From Pedobacter ginsengisoli (GTDB lineage: Bacteria > Bacteroidota > Bacteroidia > Sphingobacteriales > Sphingobacteriaceae): 64,000 nt of DNA. Where the stretch lies: contig NZ_CP024091.1 of the NCBI RefSeq assembly GCF_002736205.1, positions 3,221,555-3,285,554 of the forward strand, written 5' to 3'. The notes under the pieces are model-generated. The model had not been told where the DNA came from. It was given only the letters and a program-made list of their open reading frames with translations, and searched no databases. Both the position numbers and the translations under genes were made by a program. Each line of letters opens with the position of its first letter. The first letter of the stretch is position 1. Positions 44,313-52,964 of this stretch are shown in pieces.

Positions 44313-46499
44313 ATGTCAAAAAAATATTTTAATTTCACCTGCTTGATCATCATGGTTTATGGAACAAGTATGGCACAAAAGCAAATTACGGTTGAAACAA
44401 AAAAAAACATTCTTGTATTCTCAGTTGATGCTGATCAGTCCTTAATTTCAAGCTATTTTGGCAAAAAAATTGCCAACAAAGATGAATATGCGACCATACC
44501 CTCTCTCGATAAATACACGCCCGGATCAGATGACTTGTATAATAAACGAGAAGCCTATGTTGCTTCTGGCTCAATTAATCTGCTGGAGCCCGCATTGAGT
44601 GTTACCCACTCCGATGGTAATAAGTCTACTGTCCTGGCCTTTCAAGATTTAAAGGTGACTGAAATTGATAACAATAGAAAGTTAACTTCAATTGTAGTAA
44701 AAGACCCCAAATATAACTTTCAAGTAACCCTAAATTACCTGGCTTATTTTGATGAAGATGTAATTGAGCAGTGGGCCGAAATTAAACACCATGAAAAAAG
44801 GAGCATCGTTCTCAACAAGTATGCATCAGCAAATCTTACCTTAAGTGGCAAAAAATTCTACCTCAAAAACCAATACAGCACTGCCTTGAAGGAAATGAGG
44901 TCTGAAGAGCAGCAATTACTTCATGGGCTTAGAACACTTGATTCTAAGCTGGGCACACGTACCAATCTCTTACATTCATCATCTTTTATGATCGCGATTG
45001 ATACCCCTTCGGCAGAGGATAATGGCAACATTATAGCTGGCTCATTAGAATGGACGGGTAATTTCAAGTTAGATTTCGAGACTTTTGATGATTACTACCT
45101 GAGAATTACTGCTGGGATAAACAACTTTTCTTCAAATTACACCCTTAAAGCTGATGAGACCTTCACAACGCCCCGTTTTGTTTATACGTATTCCAGTCAT
45201 GGAACAGGATTGGCGAGCAGAAACCTTCAAAATTGGGCTAGAAAATATCAATTGCTAGAAGGTAAGGGCACACGATCTACGCTCTTAAATAATTGGGAGA
45301 CTACCTATTTTGACTTTAATGATGAAAAGTTGAAAAGTCTTGTTCAGGATACCAAAAAACTTGGAGTTGATGTTTTTCTATTGGACGATGGCTGGTTTGG
45401 AAATAAGTATCCCAGAAATGGAGCAGATGCAGGTTTGGGAGATTGGCAGGTCAATAAGCAAAAATTGAAGAATGGCATTAGTGCAATTGGCAAGGAAGCA
45501 ACAACAAACGGGATAAAGTTTGGCATTTGGCTAGAACCTGAAATGGTAAATCCAAAAAGCGAATTGTATGAGCAACATCCAGATTGGATCATTAGACAAC
45601 CAGATAGGAAAGAATATTACATGAGAAACCAATTGGTATTGGACTTGACGAACAAAAACGTGCAAAACTATATCTTTAATGTAATTGATGAAACATTTAC
45701 TCAGGTTCCAGGCCTTGCTTTTATTAAATGGGATTGCAACTCTTTGATTTATAACGCCCACTCTCCTACCTTAAAAAATCAAGATCACTTTTATATCGAA
45801 TATGTACGTGGATTGAACAACATATTGGAACGAATTAGAAAAAAATATCCTAAAGTTCCTATGATGTTATGTGCCGGGGGCGGTTCGAGGGTAGACTATG
45901 CTGCGCTTAAATATTTTACTGAATTTTGGCCAAGTGACAATACTAATGCTTTCGATAGAATTTTCATCCAGTGGGAGTATTCCTATTATTTCCCTTCCAT
46001 TGCCATAGATAATCATGTCACTGACATGGGGGCACAACCAATAAAATTTAAGACCGATGTAGCGATGATGGGCAAGTTAGGTTATGATGTAAATGTTCAT
46101 CATCTATCCAAGACTGACCTCCTATTTAGCCAAAATGCGGTAAAAGTATATAATGATTTCAAGGATATCGTTTGGCACGGACAACAATACAGGCTGCAGG
46201 ATCCTTATCAAAATGATGTGGCATCAATTTCCTATGTTAATGACGCCAAGGATCAGGCTATAGTGTTCAGCTATTTTATTGCCACAAGGAATGCAACGAA
46301 GCAAGCCCTTCCAATTGTGTTGAAAGGTCTGGATGAGAACAAGCGATACAAAATAGAGGAAATTAATCTATATCCCGATACCAAATCTCCGATAGATAGC
46401 ACTAAGATCTATTCCGGCGACTTCTTGATGAATATAGGATTCAATCCCCAGGTTGGTAACAGAAGAACCAGTGTTGTGATCAAACTTACCGCGATTTGA
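44313..46499 (+). CDS. GH36 alpha-galactosidase
   Basis: 728-residue exo-alpha-galactosidase with a signal peptide ending near TSMAQ. The N-terminal beta-supersandwich (about 30-310) precedes the (beta/alpha)8 barrel. Hallmarks: VFLLDDGWFG, KFGIWLEPEMVNP, FIKWDCN with nucleophile Asp474, CAGGGSRVDYA and FWPSDNTNAFDR with acid/base Asp542, all as in GH36. It ends the PUL and points to an alpha-galactose-bearing substrate. Confidence 0.93.
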   Translation: MSKKYFNFTCLIIMVYGTSMAQKQITVETKKNILVFSVDADQSLISSYFGKKIANKDEYATIPSLDKYTPGSDDLYNKREAYVASGSINLLEPALSVTHSDGNKSTVLAFQDLKVTEIDNNRKLTSIVVKDPKYNFQVTLNYLAYFDEDVIEQWAEIKHHEKRSIVLNKYASANLTLSGKKFYLKNQYSTALKEMRSEEQQLLHGLRTLDSKLGTRTNLLHSSSFMIAIDTPSAEDNGNIIAGSLEWTGNFKLDFETFDDYYLRITAGINNFSSNYTLKADETFTTPRFVYTYSSHGTGLASRNLQNWARKYQLLEGKGTRSTLLNNWETTYFDFNDEKLKSLVQDTKKLGVDVFLLDDGWFGNKYPRNGADAGLGDWQVNKQKLKNGISAIGKEATTNGIKFGIWLEPEMVNPKSELYEQHPDWIIRQPDRKEYYMRNQLVLDLTNKNVQNYIFNVIDETFTQVPGLAFIKWDCNSLIYNAHSPTLKNQDHFYIEYVRGLNNILERIRKKYPKVPMMLCAGGGSRVDYAALKYFTEFWPSDNTNAFDRIFIQWEYSYYFPSIAIDNHVTDMGAQPIKFKTDVAMMGKLGYDVNVHHLSKTDLLFSQNAVKVYNDFKDIVWHGQQYRLQDPYQNDVASISYVNDAKDQAIVFSYFIATRNATKQALPIVLKGLDENKRYKIEEINLYPDTKSPIDSTKIYSGDFLMNIGFNPQVGNRRTSVVIKLTAI

Positions 46500-46537
46500 A
46501 ATATCATTTGATCTTGTTCATGACCGATTTGGTCCAT

Positions 46538-46954
46538 TTATAGCAGCCATGCCATTCTTGAAGATCCGGTACTATTGGAATATACTGACATTCTGCTAAG
46601 ATAGATACATCCTGTATACAATTTGGGGAGGATAACAGCCTCGTTGATCAGGCGATTTGGAATCGACATTTCAGTTTTTCCAGGACTAAGGAAAAAACCT
46701 TCTTTTTTACCTAGCAATTCGAAAGCATAAAATTCTGCTCCATCTTGTTTCGTAGAAAAATAAAATTTGCCATTATTCACTAGAACTTTAATTTGTTGTG
46801 ATGAAGGTTTGGTAAATTTTGGTTGCACCTTTAAAATTGATAACTCCGTGCCGTCTTTCACTCCTGTAGTTGAGCCAACTATTTCAAGATTCGTCTGGGA
46901 AAATACCAAGCTTGATGATGTACTCAAACAAATAATTACAAATATTTTCTTCAT
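46538..46954 (-). pseudogene. Truncated DUF4369/TlpA-type secreted protein
   Basis: A 138-residue frame with a signal peptide (MKKIFVIICLSTSSSLVFSQ) and the first part of a DUF4369 domain (GKFYFSTKQDGAEFYAFELL, then FLSPGKTEMSIPNRLINEAV). DUF4369 normally continues into a thioredoxin domain, absent here. After residue about 108 similarity ends. In the neighbouring frame a different tail (QYIPIVPDLQEWHGCYKWTK) runs on to about 46513. The gene was probably broken when foreign DNA joined here. Confidence 0.6.
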
Positions 46955-47275
46955 AATATTGAAGTTAATTAAAAGGTTGTCTGCTAAGAACCAGCGGACA
47001 ACTTATTGATGCATTCCCCGCACATGGTGGGTATTCTCCGAAATATACAGCTGGGACCCATTCTTTTTTATTGCTATGCGAAGTTCGCTATCCCGCACAA
47101 GGCAATACTATAATAGCGCTGTAATTTATAGTCCTGACCAACAGCAGATACAGGGATACAGCATTTCTTATGTATCCCCAGCATTTCTCCCCCTTGCCCA
47201 TCTTTGTTTCATCAGCTCACTGCAAGGTCAATGATCTTGTATAGGGGCAACAAATTGGAAACTAAAATTACAGAC
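46955..47275. other. Spacer before the tra operon with hairpin and direct repeats
   Basis: 321 bp, no gene seen. It includes a stem GTTGTCTGC / GCGGACAAC (46976-47002, one G-U pair), a hairpin GGGATACA-N10-TGTATCCC (47153-47178) and two copies of CAGCATTTCT exactly 20 bp apart (47159 and 47179). This is the likely control region of the conjugation operon. Confidence 0.5.
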
Positions 47276-47734
47276 ATGTTAAATCACGTTACCTGGACAC
47301 AGTATCTCTGCGGAATCCTGGCCCTGACATTTATTTACTATACCTGGATTGTTATCCGGTTTTATCGGCAAGACCTCAGGGCACGCTATAGGGGTAAAAA
47401 AAATACCTTTTTACAACCGCTTGAACCTCCTGCTACTGAACAGCAGCTGCCTGATCAAGTCATAGCCGATCAAACAATCACCGCAACTCAAAATGGTGAG
47501 AAAACTTTTGACAGGATCGAAAGCCTTATTGGCGAACTCAAATCACAGATTCACCAGAAGCAGGGAGGAACTGGAGAGACTGGCCTGTTAGAAAAACTCA
47601 GAACGGTGATCCATGCTTACCCTGACCTGAAAGACTCGCCATTTCGTCCATCCATCAATGAGATGATCATCAGTGAATGCCAGTTAGTAGAAATCTCCCC
47701 ACCTGATGAAACCGAACTCCAGCAGCTATGGTAG
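47276..47734 (+). CDS. Small membrane protein at the head of the tra operon
   Basis: 152 residues from the ATG at 47276 (MLNHVTWTQYLCGILALTFI); an upstream ATG adds a leader in non-coding-like sequence. One membrane helix is followed by a hydrophilic, helical region (FDRIESLIGELKSQIHQKQG) and an acidic C-terminus. I do not recognise a family, but small single-span proteins often precede traE in Bacteroidota conjugative elements. It is separated from traE by 190 bp with strong RNA hairpins. Confidence 0.65.
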   Translation: MLNHVTWTQYLCGILALTFIYYTWIVIRFYRQDLRARYRGKKNTFLQPLEPPATEQQLPDQVIADQTITATQNGEKTFDRIESLIGELKSQIHQKQGGTGETGLLEKLRTVIHAYPDLKDSPFRPSINEMIISECQLVEISPPDETELQQLW

Positions 47735-47746
47735 CGCTGAACTGGA

Positions 47747-47788
47747 ATTCCCCTTGCCCGCTCAGGCCATTGGCGGGCATAGGGGAAT
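47747..47788 (+). promoter_or_regulatory. Long two-part hairpin in the tra leader
   Basis: ATTCCCC-T-TGCCCGC, an 11-base loop, then GCGGGCA-TA-GGGGAAT. Together 14 base pairs with a small internal bulge, GC-rich by local standards. It begins 13 bp after the stop of the first operon gene. No T run follows, so it may protect an mRNA end or control transcription into traE. Confidence 0.5.
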
Positions 47789-47848
47789 AAAGTCTTGCCG
47801 CCATTCCTGCCAGGCGCAGGTGTCAACCCAAAAAAAGGAGGCAGTGTT

Positions 47849-47941
47849 ATGGCCGCGATTTCTGCGCCCGGTACAGCCATGTACCGGGCTACAGAAACTC
47901 ATTTTATGAACAAGAAAAAACCATATGAAAGTGAAACTTAA
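47849..47941 (+). CDS. Possible 30-residue leader peptide overlapping traE
   Basis: A short frame beginning MAAISAPGTAMYRATETHFM, preceded by AAAGGAGG at ideal distance, the best Shine-Dalgarno site seen in the window. It ends with TAA at 47941, 17 bp inside traE in another frame. A perfect 10-bp hairpin (47866-47889, extended by TTCTG / CAGAA to 47860-47896) lies inside it. The design suggests translational coupling: ribosomes on the leader would open the hairpin and re-start at the traE ATG (47925). The peptide itself has no known family. Confidence 0.4.
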   Translation: MAAISAPGTAMYRATETHFMNKKKPYESET

Positions 47942-48251
47942 ACGATACTACCTGAACTTAAAAAAATATAGCGCACTACTGCTGCTAAGCCTAATCTATC
48001 TATCTAGCAGTGCTCAGGATGGCAATGCCGGCATCCAAAAAGCAAATACTGAAGTCAGAAGTTATTTCCAATCCGGAGTTCAGCTAATGTATGCAGTAGG
48101 TGCCCTGGTAGGGCTCATCGGTGCAGTTAAAGTCTATCAAAAATGGAATGGCGGTGATCAGGATACCTCCAAAGTCGCAGCCGCCTGGTTTGGCAGTTGC
48201 ATTTTCCTGGTCGTTGTAGCGACCATCATCAAATCTTTCTTTGGCGTTTAA
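47925..48251 (+). CDS. traE: TraE, conjugation membrane protein (DUF4134)
   Basis: 108 residues with a signal-like first helix (YSALLLLSLIYLSSSAQ) and two further helices around the DUF4134 signature YAVGALVGLIGAVKVYQKWN, then GSCIFLVVVATIIKSFFGV. VirB2-like pilin position in the CTnDOT system, thought to contribute to the mating channel. Clear match to Bacteroidota TraE. Confidence 0.9.
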   Translation: MKVKLKRYYLNLKKYSALLLLSLIYLSSSAQDGNAGIQKANTEVRSYFQSGVQLMYAVGALVGLIGAVKVYQKWNGGDQDTSKVAAAWFGSCIFLVVVATIIKSFFGV

Positions 48252-48261
48252 TTCCATTCCG

Positions 48262-48699
48262 ATGAAAGAGCAGTTTAAAAAACAACTCGAGAACTATCTG
48301 GTACAACACAATCCTGAGCTGATCATCAGTCTGCAACATAGGGCCCTGGATCAATACATGGAAGAAAAACTAGCAAGGCATCTTCCCCAATTCAACGCCT
48401 TTATCGTCAATGGGAAAGCGTGTGATTTGATTTCCCGTGTAGTGATGAAAGTGCTTACTGCCGACTTAAGGCCTTCTAAATATGATTACCTGCACAATCT
48501 TTTGAAAGAAGAATTTACAGAAGATTACCTGCGGCTTCGGGAGAATGGCACCCTAACCCAGGAAATTGTCCAGCTGATCGCATTGTGCACACCCATTTTC
48601 AGCTCCTTGCATTTTAGTGAGGCAAAACTTAACGACAAGCTGATTCGTCATGCGATTTGCTGGCAGATCGACCAATATCTACACACTACAAAACCTTAA
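48262..48699 (+). CDS. Unknown protein between traE and traF
   Basis: 145 residues from the ATG at 48262 (MKEQFKKQLENYLVQHNPEL); a TTG seven codons upstream would overlap traE. The protein is soluble and mostly helical, without motifs I know (FTEDYLRLRENGTLTQEIVQ). It sits 10 bp after traE and 10 bp before traF, in a firm operon position, so it is probably a real accessory transfer gene. CTnDOT has no gene at this place in its operon. Confidence 0.65.
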   Translation: MKEQFKKQLENYLVQHNPELIISLQHRALDQYMEEKLARHLPQFNAFIVNGKACDLISRVVMKVLTADLRPSKYDYLHNLLKEEFTEDYLRLRENGTLTQEIVQLIALCTPIFSSLHFSEAKLNDKLIRHAICWQIDQYLHTTKP

Positions 48700-48709
48700 C
48701 ATTAAAGTC

Positions 48710-49051
48710 ATGAACAACAGTGTTTACACCATCAACAAGGGCATCAATAAAAGCATTGAGTTTAAAGGACTCAAAGCGCAATACATTTGGTATTTTGCCG
48801 CCGGGATGCTGATCCTGATGATCCTTTTTGTCCTGCTTTACCTCATGGGATTCCACAGCTATTTCTGTCTGGTTTTTATCCTGGTTACCGGAACCATCCT
48901 ATTGGTAAAAGTTTACGGGTGGAGCAATACCTATGGCGAGCATGGCATGATGAAAGCCATCGCCAGAAGAAAAATGCCCAAGCTGATCAAAAACCATAGC
49001 CGGATTACCTTTCAACACCTAACTATAACTGCTCATGAAAGCCAATATTAG
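48710..49051 (+). CDS. traF: TraF, conjugation membrane protein (DUF4133)
   Basis: 113 residues from the ATG at 48710. The family pattern YTINKGINKSIEFKGLKAQY is followed by two adjacent membrane helices (WYFAAGMLILMILFVLLYLM and SYFCLVFILVTGTILLVKVY) and YGEHGMMKAIARRKMPKLIK. This is the VirB3-like protein of the CTnDOT-type channel. It overlaps the next gene by 17 bp. Confidence 0.92.
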   Translation: MNNSVYTINKGINKSIEFKGLKAQYIWYFAAGMLILMILFVLLYLMGFHSYFCLVFILVTGTILLVKVYGWSNTYGEHGMMKAIARRKMPKLIKNHSRITFQHLTITAHESQY

Positions 49052-49844
49052 CATCATCCTAGACGGCTCACTGTTCTATGTCGATAATGACAAACAGCAA
49101 TTTGTGCAGGCTGCCTACCCAGAAAACAGGATACCCTTTTCCCAGCTTAAAGAAGAAGGTGGATTTTATTCCATGCTTTATGCCATCGTTGAGAAAACGG
49201 CAAAATCCCATCTGGAACTCATGCGAGAGCTCAGTCCCCAGCTCCGCCGCATCATCATCCCTAAAGAAGTGCTGCAAAAAGAATTCGGTAAAGACAGCAG
49301 CCTGCCGGCGCTTTTCAATCAAACCAGTTACCGTCACAACTGGGGTATACTCATGGTTGATGAGGCCATCGACAGGAGGCTCAAAGGAGAACTGCCCAAG
49401 ATCACCTTGATGGAAAAACCGTATGTCATTGACATCCGCATGCAGGAACTGCGTTCAGTAGCCCAACCTGCAGAGCGTATTGGAATTAAGGAATTGGAAA
49501 TGAGCTCCGATGGGGAAAAACTACACCTTTTCTTTGACACTATTCAGGGACAACAGATCAGCAAAGAATCGGTTTTAATGCCCTTTCGGGAAGGAATCGT
49601 GCTAATGGAAATGCCCAATGAAATCCTGCTCGATCCCGTTGGAGCGGCAAGACTTTACAAACTGGAAGACACCGAGTTGCTGTCACGCTTCCCCATGAAA
49701 ATGAACCATCAGGCCCTGGCCATTCCTTTAACCAAAATTGCACACCAGGAAATGATCGAACTACAACAAAAGAAAATCACAGGTCCTGAAGCCCCTAAAT
49801 TAAGGTCTTACATTCAACCGCGCAGGAAAGGAAAAAGCATATGA
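49035..49844 (+). CDS. Unknown protein between traF and traG
   Basis: 269 residues, soluble, no signal peptide. Recognisable pieces are VEKTAKSHLELMRELSPQLR and the C-terminal LRSYIQPRRKGKSI, rich in basic residues. It overlaps traF by 17 bp and traG by 4 bp (ATGA), so it is translated with them. In related elements VirB4-type ATPases are sometimes split or have an extra N-terminal partner; whether this is one is a guess. Confidence 0.62.
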   Translation: MKANISIILDGSLFYVDNDKQQFVQAAYPENRIPFSQLKEEGGFYSMLYAIVEKTAKSHLELMRELSPQLRRIIIPKEVLQKEFGKDSSLPALFNQTSYRHNWGILMVDEAIDRRLKGELPKITLMEKPYVIDIRMQELRSVAQPAERIGIKELEMSSDGEKLHLFFDTIQGQQISKESVLMPFREGIVLMEMPNEILLDPVGAARLYKLEDTELLSRFPMKMNHQALAIPLTKIAHQEMIELQQKKITGPEAPKLRSYIQPRRKGKSI

Positions 49845-52288
49845 ATACCAAAACACCAAATCTTTTCGACGTACTGCCCATTATGGGTATAGAGAATGAC
49901 TGTATTATTTCCAGTCAAGGAGACCTTACTGTGGTCTTTCAGGTAGAACTTCCAGAGATCTTCAGTCTTTCAGATGCAGAATATGAATCGTTCCACCAAA
50001 GCTGGGTTAAAGCCATTAAGGTATTGCCTCAATACAGCCTGATGCACAAGCAAGACTGGTTCCTGCAATGCGCCCATCAGGCGCAGGAAAATCTTCCCGG
50101 TTTTTTGGCAGAAAGCAGTGCCGGCCATTTCCAGGGCAGGCCATTTCTACAGCATGAATGCTACCTCATGCTCTGCAAAAAACCAAGCGGCAGGAAAACC
50201 AGCAGTTCCTTGTTTTGCAACCTGCTTAAGAAAACCATCGTGCCCAGCGAGTTTTTGAAGCCAACAGCATTTGATGCGTTTCTGGGCCAGGTCAGTCAAT
50301 TCAAGCGCATCCTGGAAGACTGCGGACTCATTAAACTCAAACGGCTCAAGACCCCTGAGCTGGAAAGTTACCGGCGCAAATCAGGCCTGATTGAGCGGTA
50401 CTGCAGCCTGTCTGAAAATCCTGAGGAGTTTCTTTACAAGGACATCTCCTTTGATGACAGCATACAAATTGGCGATCAGTTTGCACTGCTGTATACTTTG
50501 GGCGATGCCGCAGACCTGCCCCAAGTCTGCGGACCAAGAATTACCTATGATAAATTCTCTACTGATAAAACCAGGTTCCCTATCGGTTTCGCCGGATCGC
50601 TGGGACTGCTGTTGAGCTGTAACCATATTTATAATCAGTACCTGTTTATTGATGATCCCCAGGCAAGCTTAAAAAAGATTGAAAGCAAGAGACTGCGCCT
50701 GCAATCCCTATCAGGTTACTCCCGGGAAAATACCATTGCCAGGGATGCCAGCAATGACTTCTTAAATGAGGCCATCATTCAGCAGCGCCTGCCCCTCAAA
50801 GCACATTTCAATATACTGGTCTGGACCAATCGCAAAGCAGAACTCGCCGAACTGAGAAATAAAGTTTGTGCTGCACTCGCTCAAATGGATGCTGCAGCTA
50901 AACCCGAACTGATTGGTGCAGCGCAGATCTGGTGGGCTGGTATTCCAGGAAATGCTGCCGACTTCCCGATGAACGAAACTTTAGACATTTTTGCCGAGCA
51001 GGCATGTTGCTTTTTAAATCTGGAAAGCAATTACCGAAGTGTAAAAGCCAATCAAGGTATTCGTTTCTGTGACCGATTAAGCGGCCGCCCCATCTACATC
51101 GACCTGTTTGATGAACCCCGGACTTCGGGTATAGCCTCCAATATGGGCGTGCTGGTCTGCGGAAGCTCAGGGGGTGGAAAGAGCATGACCATCAACCATA
51201 TACTCAGCACCCTGTACCAGCAGGGGGCACATTGCGTAACTGTAGACATCGGTGGCAGTTACAAAGGATTGTGTGAGTTGGTCGGAGGTTATTATTTTAC
51301 GTACACCGAGGATGAGCCCATCCGCTTCAATCCCTTTTACCTGCCTGAAGGAAACGGACTAGATACCGAGAAAAAAGAAAGTTTAAAGGCGCTGCTCATC
51401 TCCTTATGGAAACAGGAACACGACCCTTTCAACCGCAGTGAATATGTGGCCTTGTCAAATGCCCTGCAGGGATATTACGATGAATTGAAAAAAGATCAGG
51501 AAATATTCCCATGCTTTAACACCTTTTACGATTTCCTGCAAAACAAATATGCCGGGCTGCTTCAACAACACAAGGTAAAAGACAAGGATTTTGACCTGGA
51601 CAATTTCCTGTACGTCCTGCGCCCCTACTATCAGGGAGGAGAATTTGATTATTTGCTCAATGCCCGCGGGAACCTGGACCTGCTGCAACAGCCATTTATT
51701 GTTATTGAGCTGGACAACATCAAGGATCACCCGATTCTGTTTCCTGTAGTGACACTGATTGTCATGGAGCTTTTCATTTCGAAAATACGCAAGCTACCCG
51801 GTGTACGCAAAATACTCACCATTGACGAAGCCTGGAAGGCCATTGCTAAATCTGGGATGGCTGAATTTCTGAAATACGCCTTTAAGACCATCCGCAAATT
51901 CAATGGAATACCTATTGTCATCACGCAGGAACTCGATGATCTGATCAGTTCGCCGGTCATTAAAGATGCCATCATTAACAATGCCGACATCAAAATCCTG
52001 ATGGACATGCGTAAGTTCCTCCACAAGTTTGATAAACTCCAAAGCGCCCTGGGTTTGTCTGACAAATCCAAAACGATCCTCCTCTCAGTGAATAAGGACA
52101 ACAGGGAGATTTTCATTGAGATTGGGGGGCAAAGGGCAAAGGTTTACAAAAATGAACTCTGTCCTGAAGAATATTATGCCTACACCACCGAAGGAAGGGA
52201 AAGGGTTCTGGTCAGCACTTCAGCAGAAAAGCATGGCAGTATGGAGGCCGGAATAACCGCACTGATTAAAGACAAAAACAACAATTAA
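49841..52288 (+). CDS. traG: TraG, VirB4-type conjugation ATPase
   Basis: Energises assembly of the type IV secretion channel at the inner membrane. 815 residues, normal for the family. Walker A GSSGGGKS at 441-448 within MGVLVCGSSGGGKSMTINHI, Walker B ILTIDEAWKAI with D662-E663, and the later VITQELDDLI sensor-like segment. The N-terminal half (FDVLPIMGIENDCIISSQGD) matches CTnDOT TraG. Overlaps the preceding gene by 4 bp and precedes traI by 4 bp. Confidence 0.93.
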   Translation: MNTKTPNLFDVLPIMGIENDCIISSQGDLTVVFQVELPEIFSLSDAEYESFHQSWVKAIKVLPQYSLMHKQDWFLQCAHQAQENLPGFLAESSAGHFQGRPFLQHECYLMLCKKPSGRKTSSSLFCNLLKKTIVPSEFLKPTAFDAFLGQVSQFKRILEDCGLIKLKRLKTPELESYRRKSGLIERYCSLSENPEEFLYKDISFDDSIQIGDQFALLYTLGDAADLPQVCGPRITYDKFSTDKTRFPIGFAGSLGLLLSCNHIYNQYLFIDDPQASLKKIESKRLRLQSLSGYSRENTIARDASNDFLNEAIIQQRLPLKAHFNILVWTNRKAELAELRNKVCAALAQMDAAAKPELIGAAQIWWAGIPGNAADFPMNETLDIFAEQACCFLNLESNYRSVKANQGIRFCDRLSGRPIYIDLFDEPRTSGIASNMGVLVCGSSGGGKSMTINHILSTLYQQGAHCVTVDIGGSYKGLCELVGGYYFTYTEDEPIRFNPFYLPEGNGLDTEKKESLKALLISLWKQEHDPFNRSEYVALSNALQGYYDELKKDQEIFPCFNTFYDFLQNKYAGLLQQHKVKDKDFDLDNFLYVLRPYYQGGEFDYLLNARGNLDLLQQPFIVIELDNIKDHPILFPVVTLIVMELFISKIRKLPGVRKILTIDEAWKAIAKSGMAEFLKYAFKTIRKFNGIPIVITQELDDLISSPVIKDAIINNADIKILMDMRKFLHKFDKLQSALGLSDKSKTILLSVNKDNREIFIEIGGQRAKVYKNELCPEEYYAYTTEGRERVLVSTSAEKHGSMEAGITALIKDKNNN

Positions 52289-52292
52289 ATTT

Positions 52293-52964
52293 ATGAAAAC
52301 ATTCCAGATCTCCATCCTGCTGCTGGCGGGCTTACTACAACCAAGCGGTGTCCATGCCCAGCTGGGCATTGCAGAAGTCATCAAAACTGGCGTTAAAAAA
52401 GTCATCAAAGCCGTTGACCTGAAAGTCCAGCGCATGCAAAATCAGATCATCTGGTTGCAAAACACGCAGAAAACGTTGGAAAATGCGATGAGTAAAGCCA
52501 AGCTTAGCGAGATTTCCGAATGGACTCAAAGGCAGCGGAATCTCTACCGGGATTACTTTGCAGAGCTGAATAAAGTTAAACACGTCATTAGCTATTATCA
52601 TCAGGTCAAAGCAATCGGATCCAGCCAGATCCGTCTGATACAGGCTTATCACAAAGCCTGGCAACTGCTGAAAAAAGACACACATTTCTCTACCCCTGAG
52701 CTGGAATTTATGGCAAAAGTATATGCGGGAATCCTAAAGGAAAGCGTCCGGCAAATTGATCAGTTGTTATTGATTGTAGATTCCTATCAAACCCAAATGA
52801 GCGACGCAGCCAGGCTGGGGCTCATCAGGCAGGCTTCGGATCAGACCGACCAGGCCTATTTCGACCTGCTGAGTTTCAACCAGCAAAACATCGGCCTTGC
52901 CCTTAGCCGGGCCCGGGACCAGAATGACTTACACCAGATAAAGGGCATATACGGACTGCAATGA
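52293..52964 (+). CDS. traI: TraI, VirB5-like secreted channel protein (DUF4141)
   Basis: 223 residues with signal peptide MKTFQISILLLAGLLQPSGV ending near VHAQ. The mature protein is helical and coiled-coil rich (VQRMQNQIIWLQNTQKTLEN), as in DUF4141 TraI of CTnDOT. Its second half (LEFMAKVYAGILKESVRQID, ARDQNDLHQIKGIYGLQ) resembles the two secreted proteins further down the operon. It overlaps the next gene by 4 bp. Confidence 0.85.
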   Translation: MKTFQISILLLAGLLQPSGVHAQLGIAEVIKTGVKKVIKAVDLKVQRMQNQIIWLQNTQKTLENAMSKAKLSEISEWTQRQRNLYRDYFAELNKVKHVISYYHQVKAIGSSQIRLIQAYHKAWQLLKKDTHFSTPELEFMAKVYAGILKESVRQIDQLLLIVDSYQTQMSDAARLGLIRQASDQTDQAYFDLLSFNQQNIGLALSRARDQNDLHQIKGIYGLQ

